The position numbers and the translations under genes are program-made. A DNA stretch of 14,974 nt from CAWUJK01 sp963922865. GTDB taxonomy: Bacteria > Patescibacteriota > Gracilibacteria > BD1-5 > UBA6164. Shown here piece after piece: positions 9,251 to 14,974 of this stretch; position 1 is the first letter of the stretch; every line of letters begins with the position of its first letter. Below the pieces are notes generated by a model. It worked only from the letters and a program-made list of their open reading frames with translations, was not told where the DNA came from and did no database searches. The stretch covers positions 1 to 14,974 of the forward strand of contig CAWUJK010000032.1 of the NCBI GenBank assembly GCA_963922865.1. The letters are read 5' to 3'.

Positions 9251-9280
9251 TTTGTTTGCTATAAAATTAATTAAATTGTT

Positions 9281-10069
9281 ATGAAAATAAAAACTAAAAA
9301 TTCATGATATACAGTGCTTATTAGTCTTATGATAATAGGTTTTTTAATGGTTGTTACAAGTTGAATTCTAAGTTTAGTTATAAGGGAGAGTAATGATACT
9401 ATGGGTCAATGAATTTATTTACAGTCTTACGCTTGAGCTGAGAGTGCTATGGAACTTGCTTTGCTTAAGATAAAAAAGCATGGATATTGAGTTTATGATA
9501 AAAAAAATGACTTGGATATACTAAAAACATCAAAGTCTAAAATTACTATATCTTATGATCTCAATTCAAGAACTACTTCTTATAATTGAAAATTATCTAG
9601 TTTTGAACAGGTTATCATACCTTTGTTTTATTTATCATGATCTATAGAAAATAAAATAAGTGATATAAGTTTAAAAATAACAAATAGTCTTGATTTTAGA
9701 GACCCTACAAAAATGGCATGGAATATAGTCTCTAAAAACTGAGATGGTATTTGAGGAAATTCACAAATATGAAATTATTCAAAATGAAATGGTAAAAATT
9801 CAAGCTGAGATTTTATTTGAAATATATATGTAAACTGAGATAATTCTTCAAGTTTTTTGGGTAAATATAATAAAAATTATTTGATTTTAATTAATTTAGA
9901 CCCAAATTATCATTTAGATTTTAGTTTAAGTTCATCAAAACCTTTTACTAAACCTATTTCTAATATTATTTCAAGTGCTAGTAATTGAAAATATAAACAA
10001 AACTTAGAAACACTTTTGGATAATACTGAGTTTTTAAGTATTTTGAAATATAGCGTTTTTAGTAAATAA
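9281..10069 (+). CDS. Minor pilin, GspK/PilX-like, lacking Glu5
   Basis: This 262-aa protein has the leader MKIKTKNSG and a helix beginning YTVLISLMIIGFLMVVTSGIL. Mature position 5 is isoleucine, not the glutamate found in nearly all pilins. Lack of Glu5 is the hallmark of GspK, the tip subunit of the H-I-J-K complex, and this gene is fourth in that order. After the helix comes LVIRESNDTMGQGIYLQSYAGAESAMELALLKI, close to the PilX/GspK pattern (A...AE.A...A). A Gly/Asn/Ser-rich segment (about residues 155-190) precedes the C-terminal domain; most of its glycines are TGA. It ends the operon and is followed at once by a terminator. Confidence 0.75.
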
Positions 10070-10102
10070 AAAAATTGCTTTTTTTAAAAAAGCAATTTTT
10101 TT
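10068..10102. terminator. Rho-independent terminator, probably bidirectional
   Basis: AAAAAAATTGC with six or seven T residues (10068-10085) is followed by AAAAAAGCAATTTTTTT (10086-10102), an almost perfect inverted repeat with an AAAATTGC/GCAATTTT stem. The plus-strand U-tract ends the pilus operon; the complementary A-run gives a U-tract for the minus-strand gene that stops at 10112. Confidence 0.8.
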
Positions 10103-10111
10103 AAATTATTT

Positions 10112-10444
10112 TTATCTAGGCATCCCATAAAAATCTAAACCTTTTGAGTCAACCATAGTTTTGGTTAGAAAATTCTTCTTTTTTCATTTCACAAAAAAAC
10201 CTCTTTCATCAATAATACCTTGCTCTATTAAACTTTCAGGATTTTTTGTTTTTAGTCTTTTTTTAGGGAAATTTTGTTTGTTTTCAAGATAGTGTTTTCT
10301 TGCTTTATAAGATTGATTTTTTCTCACCTGAGGATTTTCATTTCCTATATAAACTTGGGATGACTTTTTCTTGTTCTTAGCTAGCTTTCTAGCAGCAGCT
10401 TGTTTTTTTACGATTCTTGAAGTAAGTCCGTGACTGTTTGCCAT
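10112..10444 (-). CDS. Small highly basic protein of unknown function
   Basis: This 110-aa protein starts at MANSHGLTSRIV and is very rich in Lys and Arg (for example KKQAAARKLAKNKKK and NFPKKRLKTKN), with little hydrophobic content and no signal peptide or TM. Such composition suits a nucleic-acid- or ribosome-binding protein. NPQVRKNQ recalls S14-type ribosomal proteins only superficially; the rest does not match S14, so no function is assigned. The frame crosses one TGA (glycine) near residue 87 and stops with TAA at 10112. An in-frame ATG at 10507 would add 21 residues rich in Ile and Lys. I prefer 10444 because the extension overlaps the small hairpin after the upstream gene and looks like leader sequence. 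It lies 86 bases downstream of the gene at 10531-11535 and has no clear promoter of its own. Confidence 0.65.
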
Positions 10445-10498
10445 ATTTTTAAGATATTTAATAACTATTGTTTTGAGATATTTTATTATTTTTTTTGG

Positions 10499-10518
10499 AA
10501 AAATCAAGATTTTCTTGA
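10499..10518 (-). terminator. Weak intrinsic terminator on the minus strand
   Basis: Read on the minus strand, TCAAGA-AAA-TCTTGA followed by five U residues lies about 12 bases after the stop of the gene at 10531-11535. The stem is only 6 bp, so readthrough into the basic-protein gene is likely. Confidence 0.45.
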
Positions 10519-10530
10519 CATGATTTAATT

Positions 10531-11535
10531 TTATTTATCTTTTGGATGAAAAATTCAAATTTTTGGATTTTGATTTATATTATTTTTAGGAGTACCATAA
10601 ATTAATAAAAAATTACACCAACTTGCAGCACATCTTCAAATATATTCTCCTCCTACTATATGATCTGTTTCATTATCTAACTCAAATCATATTTTTTTGA
10701 TTGAATTTTGATACATTTTTTTATTTTTTTTTGTTCTATCTATGGTTAAATTTCTATTTTCTTTTAGAATAGAATCTGTTGCGTTTCAATATTCTTTTTC
10801 ATGCTCTTGTTTGGTTATTATACTTGAATCAAGGAATCTTTTTTTATATTCCTCTAACTCTAAAATAGCACTAATTTTATCAAAATCTAGTTCTCTCATT
10901 GTAGAAAACATAATTCTTTGTTTTCCTAAATATTTTTCGGCTAATTCCACAACCCTGAGTTTTCTTTCAATATTTTTAACATTATCATTTCTTATTTCTT
11001 CGTTTAGTCTTAGATTAAAAATATTTTGCCCTTCAAATTTTTTTTGTGTTTTGAATAACATCTCTTCAAACCTTTCTCACATAAACAAATTTATCAAACT
11101 TTCGTAATTTTTTCTTGCTTCTAAAAATTGTTTTGTGGGATTAAGTAAAATATCTTCTTGGTTTATAAAATCATTCATAATTGAACCATACTCTTTTAGT
11201 TTTTGGTATTTTTTATCAAACTCTGATTTCATGAAATCTAAAAGTGCTTTGGGTGTTCATTTTTCATACATAAGAGTATCTATTTCTCCTATAAGGTCAT
11301 CTGATTCTCTTCCATATAAATTAGCAAATATCGCTATATGATCAGCAAACATAGTTTTTTGTATTATTTTTCCTTGCTTTGGTGTATAACTAGATTCATC
11401 TACAAAATTTATTATGTGATCTGATTGATCTGATATAGTTTGTATGTATTTTTCTATTCTTGATTCAAGACCTATTTGATTTCTTTTATCAAAACCTATA
11501 TGTACAAGGTGGGTAACTTTTTGTGCTAGTTGCAT
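10531..11535 (-). CDS. Unrecognised soluble protein, 334 aa
   Basis: I do not recognise this family. The frame runs through several TGA glycine codons and ends with TAA at 10531-10533. Residues 1-90 look like an alpha/beta region (VTHLVHIGFDKRNQIGLESRIEKYI is its start). Residues about 90-260 are long, charged and predicted helical (for example FDKKYQKLKEYG and VKNIERKLRVVELAEKYLG). The C-terminal 60 residues carry ETDHIVGGEYIGRCAASWCN, with two cysteines five residues apart and a histidine that might bind metal. There is no signal peptide or TM, so it should be cytoplasmic. The start at 11535 is the first ATG after a good promoter (11568-11595), leaving a leader of about 25 nt. The small basic protein at 10112 lies downstream and may be co-transcribed. 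Confidence 0.7.
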
Positions 11536-11567
11536 ATCTAATATAATTAATATAGTATATAATATAT

Positions 11568-11595
11568 ATTATACTGATAATATTACGTTTGTAAA
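11568..11595 (-). promoter_or_regulatory. Promoter for the unrecognised gene at 10531-11535
   Basis: On the minus strand, TTTACA (11590-11595), a 16-bp spacer and TATAAT (11568-11573) form a near-consensus sigma-70 promoter, predicting a leader of about 25 nt. The hexamers and spacer length are identical to those of the frr promoter at 12652. The rest of the 11536-11691 gap shows no other clear element. Confidence 0.6.
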
Positions 11596-11691
11596 GTTTA
11601 TTTATTTTTTCTGAAATAATGTGTGTAAAATAATAATTTTTATAATTTGTTTTATAGGTTTTTGGATTTTGTTATAATATAGTTATTAATT

Positions 11692-12090
11692 CTATTTTAG
11701 GTTTAATTGCCAAGAAACTCCAAATTGGTCAATTACCCAGGTAAATTTTTGGCTAAATCAATAATTTTTTATTGGCATTAATACTTTTCCGTTTTGTGAT
11801 AATTTTGAAAACAGTCTTTCGAGTTCATCTTCATTTTCACATTCAAGATAATTAGAAATAGCAGGACTAAAATCCCAATCATGTATGGCGGGACTATCAC
11901 TACACATAAAAAGATTTCCATCTAATTCAAATGTAGCTTGCATAATCTTTCCTTCTTCAACTGGCGCATTTTTCCCCCAAACATTCACACTGATAATTTT
12001 TGAGTTATCAAATATTTTAACATAAAAATTCATTGCGTTTTCTGCATTACCATCTTGAAAAGTCATAGATGTAATTATTTGTTTTTTCAT
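11692..12090 (-). CDS. VOC-superfamily protein, PhnB-like
   Basis: This 132-aa single-domain protein is of the glyoxalase/bleomycin-resistance/dioxygenase (VOC) superfamily, PhnB-like subgroup. Typical features run in order: ITSMTFQDGNAENAMNFYVKIFDNSKI at the start, GKIMQATFELDGNLFMCSDS in the middle (strand with the product-binding loop), DELERLFSKLSQNGKVLMPIKNYG, and the C-terminal signature FSQKFTWVIDQFGVSWQLNLK, which is very close to PhnB family members. Such proteins are cytoplasmic and dimeric; substrates are mostly unknown and the name PhnB does not imply phosphonate use. The frame passes one TGA as glycine at the end of the standard-code reading and stops with TAG at 11692-11694. It is transcribed from its own promoter-like sequence. 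No terminator is evident before the next minus-strand gene. Confidence 0.88.
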
Positions 12091-12114
12091 AAAGATTAAA
12101 TTAGTTATTTATTA

Positions 12115-12144
12115 AGTATAAATTTTCCATCTCATAGATTTTAA
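12115..12144 (-). promoter_or_regulatory. Putative promoter for the VOC gene
   Basis: On the minus strand, TTAAAA (12139-12144), an 18-bp spacer and TATACT (12115-12120) lie about 25 bases upstream of the ATG at 12090. The -35 is poor and the region is AT-rich, so this is tentative. Confidence 0.35.
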
Positions 12145-12211
12145 ATTAGTTGAGAATCTTACTATATCTATATTATTTTTAAATTATTGTAGTTAATTGT
12201 ATAATTAAATC

Positions 12212-12405
12212 AACTCTTTACTTGTTTTGACGCTGTTAACCTGATCAATCTTTTGACAGCTAAAACATTGAAAGACCTAGGTCTTGATATGACTGTCAAA
12301 AAAGGAGCATCTATAAGGCAATAGTGTTGAAAAATTAGTGCTTTTAAGCATATTCCACAATTAAGTGGACGGTAATGAGTGGCGCCGAAAGCTCACTCTT
12401 TTTTT
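12212..12405 (+). ncRNA. Candidate structured non-coding RNA of unknown class
   Basis: Between the VOC gene and the tRNA lies about 190 nt clearly richer in G+C than its surroundings, with no convincing reading frame and many inverted repeats. TTTTGACAG (12251-12259) pairs perfectly with CTGTCAAAA (12293-12301). Inside this lies the 14-bp palindrome AAGACCTAGGTCTT (12272-12285). Farther on come TGCTT/AAGCA (12339-12350), CCAC-AATTAA-GTGG (12355-12368) and a terminator hairpin (12377-12405). A TATAAT at 12200-12205 without a good -35 sets the suggested 5' end, which is uncertain. I looked for the core motifs of RNase P RNA, tmRNA, SRP RNA and common riboswitches and did not find them. The strand is inferred from the terminator. 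It could be a 6S-like regulator or a novel RNA. Confidence 0.5.
12377..12405 (+). terminator. Rho-independent terminator of the candidate RNA
   Basis: GAGTGG (12377-12382) pairs with TCACTC or CTCACTC (12392-12398) around an inner GC/GC mini-stem with a CGAAA loop, and seven T residues follow. It is the most GC-rich hairpin of its kind in the window. No protein gene precedes it, which implies a short RNA transcript. Confidence 0.75.
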
Positions 12406-12433
12406 GTTTGTATTTATTCGAAATTTTTAGTTG

Positions 12434-12476
12434 AAAAAAAGCTTTACATAAAGGAAAATCCTATATATAAAGCCTT
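12434..12476 (-). terminator. Rho-independent terminator downstream of the tRNA gene
   Basis: Read on the minus strand, AAGGCTTTA (12476-12468) pairs with TAAAGCTTT (12446-12438, one G-U pair). An inner AGGA/TCCT stem lies between the arms, and the U-run continues to 12434. It lies about 23 nt after the CCA end of the tRNA. Confidence 0.75.
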
Positions 12477-12498
12477 GAAATCAGACAATTTTGACAAA

Positions 12499-12577
12499 TG
12501 GAGCGGGGGACGAGGTTTGAACTCGCACACCCAAGGGTTGAAGCCTTAGTACACTCACTCTATTATGTTACCCCCGC
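12499..12577 (-). tRNA. tRNA-Gly(UCA), decoding UGA as glycine; CCA encoded
   Basis: The 79-nt gene includes an encoded CCA. The acceptor stem GCGGGGG/CCCCCGC is perfect. The anticodon stem TAAGG/CCTTG (one G-U, extendable by one pair) closes the loop CTTCAAC with anticodon TCA (plus-strand 12539-12541). The variable loop is GGTGT, and the T-arm is GCGAG-TTCAAAC-CTCGT. The discriminator is T73. First base pairs G1-C72, C2-G71 and G3-C70, U73 and C35 are the known bacterial glycyl-tRNA synthetase identity elements; only C36 is changed, to A, to read UGA. A tRNA-Trp(UCA) or tRNA-Sec would not have this acceptor or size. The D-arm is odd: the best pairing is ACA(T)/(G)TGT, and the loop lacks the usual G18-G19. 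It has its own promoter and terminator. Confidence 0.93.
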
Positions 12578-12616
12578 ATGATTTTTTGCTAAATTTTGAT
12601 AATTTCAGCGAGCATC

Positions 12617-12644
12617 ATTTTATAAAAAATAACTTTCTAGTCAA
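12617..12644 (-). promoter_or_regulatory. Promoter of the tRNA-Gly(UCA) gene
   Basis: On the minus strand, TTGACT (12639-12644), a 16-bp spacer and TAAAAT (12617-12622) form a near-consensus promoter, giving a precursor leader of about 30 nt. Its -35 lies 7 bp from the -35 of the divergent frr promoter. Confidence 0.7.
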
Positions 12645-12651
12645 ATCTTTC

Positions 12652-12679
12652 TTTACAAAAAACACTATTTTTATATAAT
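12652..12679 (+). promoter_or_regulatory. Promoter of the frr-rpoD operon
   Basis: TTTACA (12652-12657), a 16-bp spacer and TATAAT (12674-12679) predict transcription from about 12686 and a leader of about 24 nt before the ATG at 12710. It is back to back with the tRNA promoter. Confidence 0.7.
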
Positions 12680-12709
12680 ACCATAAACTTAAAAAATAAA
12701 TCAATAAAT

Positions 12710-13255
12710 ATGTTAACAAAAGTAAAACAAGGGATTAATAATTCCATTAATCACCTAAGCCTAGAATTCTCTAAATTACAACTTTGAAGAGCAAATCCTG
12801 CTTTAGTAGAATCTATTAGCGTAGAACAGTATTGAAGTATGCAAGCATTAAAAAATGTTTCCTCAGTTACTTGTATGGATCCTCAAACTTTAAGTATAAA
12901 ACCTTGGGATAAAACAATACTTGGAGCTATTGCTAAATCCATAACTGATTCTTGACTTTGACTTAACCCCCAAACTATGGCAGATAGTATAATTATTAAA
13001 ATACCAAGCTTGACTGAGGATAGAAGAATTGAACTTACAAAAGTAGCAAAAAAAATGGCCGAAGAAGCTAAAATTTGAGTGAGAAACGCTAGAGCTGAAA
13101 GTATTAAAGATATAAAAAAAGCAGAAGATTTAAAAGAAATATCTCAAGATGAAAAAAAAGATTTAGAATCACAACTAAAAGATTTAGTAGATTCTGCAAA
13201 CAAAGATATTGATGATCATTTAAAAAAGAAAACAGAAGATATAATGAAAGTATAG
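12710..13255 (+). CDS. frr: Ribosome recycling factor
   Basis: This 181-aa protein has the normal length for RRF, which with EF-G splits the post-termination ribosome. Family features in order: an N-terminal helix ending in LSKLQLGRANPALVESISVEQYG (RRF consensus 'l..iRtGRAsp.lld.I.V.YYG'), VSSVTCMDPQTLSIKPWDKTIL, LGLNPQTMADSIIIKIPSLTEDRRIELTKVAKKMAEEAKIGVRNARAE, and a long C-terminal helix pair. One difference is visible: the family's highly conserved R-T/S-G-R-A motif reads LQLGRA, so the first arginine is lost while GRA is kept. Its glycine and those of YG, GLGL and IGVRN are TGA. It stops with TAG, 38 bases before rpoD, with which it shares a promoter. Confidence 0.95.
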
Positions 13256-13293
13256 AACTAAAAATTGAAAATTTATTATCTAAAAAATTATAA

Positions 13294-14649
13294 ATGGCAA
13301 AACCTGCTAAACCTAATCAAGATGATATTAAAAATACAGCTCAAAATTTAGCTCAGGAAGTAGACTTAGATTCACTTTTAGTTGATGATCTTGAGTTTTG
13401 AGAAGAAGAAATGGTAGATGTAGAAGTTGAAAATTGAGAGTTAGTTGAAAAAACTCCAGTTGTTTGATATACTTGAAAGGAGAGAAAATGAGATAAAATG
13501 CTCAAAGATAGAAGTGAAGATAAGAGAAGAGTGTGAAAAGGCTTGCAAAAATTTATAGACATTGAAGTTCCTGAAAAATTTCTTGATGGTATGCCAGAAG
13601 AAATAAAGGAATTAATGAAAAAATGAAAAAAAGATTGAAAAGTAACCCAAGATGAGGTTATGTCTGCTTTACCTAATGCAGAAGAAGATTTGGATTTACT
13701 TGATGAAGTTTATATAAGATTTTTGCAACTAAAAATTGATATAGTTGATAATCTTGATAAAACTAATCTTTTTGACTCAGATAAAAAATGAAGAAAAGAA
13801 AAAAAAGAAGCAGTATCACTTACTGAGATAAGTGATGACTCTATTAGAATGTATTTGAACGAAATATGAAGAGTAGAGCTTTTGACTTGAGAAGAAGAAA
13901 TAACTTTATGAAAAAAAATTAGATCTTGAGATCAAGAATCTAGAAAGAAATTAGCAGCAGCTAATCTAAGGCTTGTTGTATCTATTGCTAAAAAATATAT
14001 GTGAAGATGACTTTGACTTCTTGATTTGATTCAGGAATGAAATGTATGACTTTTTAGAGCTGTTGACAAGTTTGACCCAGATAAATGATTTAAGTTTTCT
14101 ACCTATGCTACTTGGTGGATTCGTCAATGAGTAACTAGAGCTATTGCTGATCAAGCAAGAACTATTAGAGTTCCTGTTCATATGATAGAAACCATCAATA
14201 AATTCACTCATACATATAGGAGATTAACTCAAGAGTTAACAAGGGAGCCTCTTTTGGAAGAGTTAGCTACTGAACTTGATATAGATATAAAAAAAGTTAG
14301 ACAAATAATGAGAATTTCTCAAGATATTTTATCTCTAGATTCTCCCGTTGGTAGTGAAGAAGATACAAGTCTTTGAGATTTTATAGAAGATGATAAAAAT
14401 GTTTCTCCAGATGACCAAACTAATATGAATTTGCTCAAAGAAAATTTATATGAGATGCTTGATTTTCTTTCGCCTAGAGAAAGAAAAATCATAATAATGA
14501 GGTTTGGTTTAGATGGTTGAGATGTCCATACTCTTGAAGAAGTTTGAAAGGATTTTTGAGTTACAAGAGAAAGGATTAGACAAATTGAGGCTAAAACTCT
14601 TGAAAAGTTAAAAGATCATCCAAATGCAGATAAAATAAAGTTTTTTTAG
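13294..14649 (+). CDS. rpoD: Primary RNA polymerase sigma factor, sigma-70/RpoD
   Basis: This 451-aa housekeeping sigma factor directs RNA polymerase to -10/-35 promoters. Residues 1-112 are a highly charged, probably disordered extension. Region 1.1 lies at about 115-155 (VTQDEVMSALP...LDLLDEVYIRFLQLKIDIVD) and region 1.2 at about 181-215 (DDSIRMYLNEIGRVELL). Region 2 spans about 223-300, with LRLVVSIAKKYMGRGLGLLDLIQEGNVGLFRAVDKFDP in two parts and the -10-recognition helix YATWWIRQGVTRAI (W274, W275), then TIRVPVHM. Region 3 follows. Region 4 has LSPRERKIIIMRFGLDGG (392 on) and the -35 HTH LEEVGKDFGVTRERIRQIEAKTLEKL (T424 to A433). These regions are close to consensus. The frame needs TGA as glycine throughout. 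The stop is TAG. It is second in the operon with frr. Confidence 0.96.
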
Positions 14650-14790
14650 AATAAAAAGTGATAAAATGTTCTGCTTTCAAAAATTATGAAAAAACTTGAT
14701 AAGAGCCCCAAAAAATTAAAATAATATAGAATATATATGAGTCAATAAGGCAGTTAATGAACTAATTCATTTAAAAACTAAAAAAACGGA

Positions 14791-14831
14791 GTATTTTTAA
14801 TTAAATTAAAATAATGATTAATAAAAAATAC
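14791..14831. repeat. Imperfect inverted repeat in the rpoD-prepilin gap
   Basis: GTATTTTT-A-ATTAA (14791-14804) pairs with TTAAT-A-AAAAATAC (14818-14831), with one A-A mismatch and a 13-nt loop. Six T residues come after a further 5 nt, so it may act as a weak terminator for frr-rpoD. Nothing else is recognisable in the 14650-14879 gap. Confidence 0.4.
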
Positions 14832-14879
14832 CTATGTTTTTTATTGTAAAAAAATATTATATACTAAATAATTAAAACT

Positions 14880-14974
14880 ATGAAAACACAAATAAATAAA
14901 CTAACTAACTGATTCACCTTAGTAGAATTAATAGTAGTAGTAACGATACTATCAATACTATCTACAATATGATT
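14880..14974 (+). CDS. N-terminal part of a type IV prepilin (3' end outside window)
   Basis: Only 31 codons are visible, but they form a textbook class III prepilin signal. A 10-residue basic leader and glycine (MKTQINKLTNG, the glycine being TGA) precede the cleavage site, and the helix starts FTLVELIVVVTILSILSTIG with Glu at mature position 5. It matches the major-pilin-like or large secreted prepilin class of these phyla, of which the gene at 1-919 is probably a C-terminal example. It begins 230 bases after rpoD on the same strand, with an AT-rich leader and no clear Shine-Dalgarno. A clear promoter is not seen. Confidence 0.88.

Noticed and set aside
10112..10444. Ribosomal protein S14 for the small basic protein
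   Set aside because: Only NPQVRKNQ recalls S14. The conserved C-terminal S14 signature and zinc or RLTGR motifs are absent, so the name is not supported.
10742..11107. 121-codon plus-strand reading frame
   Set aside because: It lies antisense to the minus-strand gene at 10531-11535, whose frame continues across TGA codons on both sides. The Ser/Phe/Leu-rich product is a typical shadow.
12236..12250. AACCTGATC resembling part of a TPP riboswitch or ribozyme core
   Set aside because: The other obligatory motifs (CUGAGA, GCGUAGGGA, or CUGANGA with GAAA in the right pairing) are missing. A single 9-base match is chance.
12226..12327. Short reading frame ending in TAG at 12325-12327 (…DAVNLINLL…KKGASIRQ), or a tmRNA tag
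   Set aside because: It has no upstream start codon and no tag-like hydrophobic end, and the tRNA-like halves of tmRNA are absent. The codons coincide with stems of the candidate RNA.
12499..12577. tRNA-Sec or tRNA-Trp(UCA) as the meaning of the UCA anticodon
   Set aside because: The tRNA is too short for tRNA-Sec and lacks its long variable arm. Acceptor pairs and U73 match glycine, and the TGA positions correspond to conserved glycines.
1094..14649. Widespread pseudogenes or frameshifts, as suggested by short reading frames under the standard code
   Set aside because: Every break is an in-frame TGA at a position where glycine fits the family. No frame change is needed, and a UCA-anticodon tRNA-Gly is present.
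1..14974. CRISPR arrays, insertion sequences, phage genes, rRNA
   Set aside because: No regularly spaced repeats, transposase-like proteins, terminal inverted repeats or rRNA motifs were seen. Repeats present are terminator hairpins or AT-rich chance.

Overview
The window comes from an organism that reads UGA as glycine (genetic code 25), so it is almost certainly a Candidate Phyla Radiation bacterium of the Absconditabacteria (SR1) or Gracilibacteria (BD1-5/GN02) type. Three things show this. Conserved proteins (UvrD/PcrA helicase, RpoD, RRF, PilC) are broken by in-frame TGA under the standard code and run full length when TGA is glycine, with TGA at invariant glycines such as all three in the helicase Walker A motif. 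Every gene with its 3' end in the window stops with TAA or TAG. A tRNA with a UCA anticodon and glycine-type acceptor features is encoded on the minus strand at 12499-12577. The DNA is very AT-rich, and none of the starts has a clear Shine-Dalgarno sequence. The two phyla cannot be told apart from this sequence alone.

Layout. 1-919: C-terminal part of a large secreted prepilin-like protein, then a strong terminator. 1094-3334: UvrD/PcrA helicase, converging on a minus-strand membrane protein with a TraB/Tiki-like domain (3342-4352); both stop codons lie in one hairpin. 4428-4868: a small two-TM type IV secretion pilin-like protein with its own terminator. 4987-10069: a seven-gene type IV pilus / type II secretion-like operon (PilN-like, PilO-like, PilC, then four minor prepilins in the order GspH-I-J-K), ended by a terminator. 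10112-11535: two unrecognised minus-strand genes, one of them small and highly basic. 11692-12090: a PhnB-type VOC protein, also minus. 12091-12709: no protein gene; it holds a candidate structured RNA (+), the UGA-reading tRNA-Gly (-) with promoter and terminator, and the promoter of the next operon. 12710-14649: frr (ribosome recycling factor) and rpoD (primary sigma factor). 14880-end: start of another prepilin.

How it works together. The pilus operon supplies the inner-membrane assembly platform and the minor-pilin priming complex. The prepilins at both window edges are possible substrates. The assembly and retraction ATPases, PilM and the prepilin peptidase are not here and must lie elsewhere. 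The suppressor-like tRNA-Gly(UCA), which the whole code depends on, is transcribed divergently from frr-rpoD, with the two -35 boxes 7 bp apart. This puts the code-changing tRNA, ribosome recycling and the main sigma factor at one locus.

The best candidates for something undescribed are the structured RNA at about 12212-12405, the tRNA-Gly(UCA) with its odd D-arm, and the membrane-anchored TraB-like protein.
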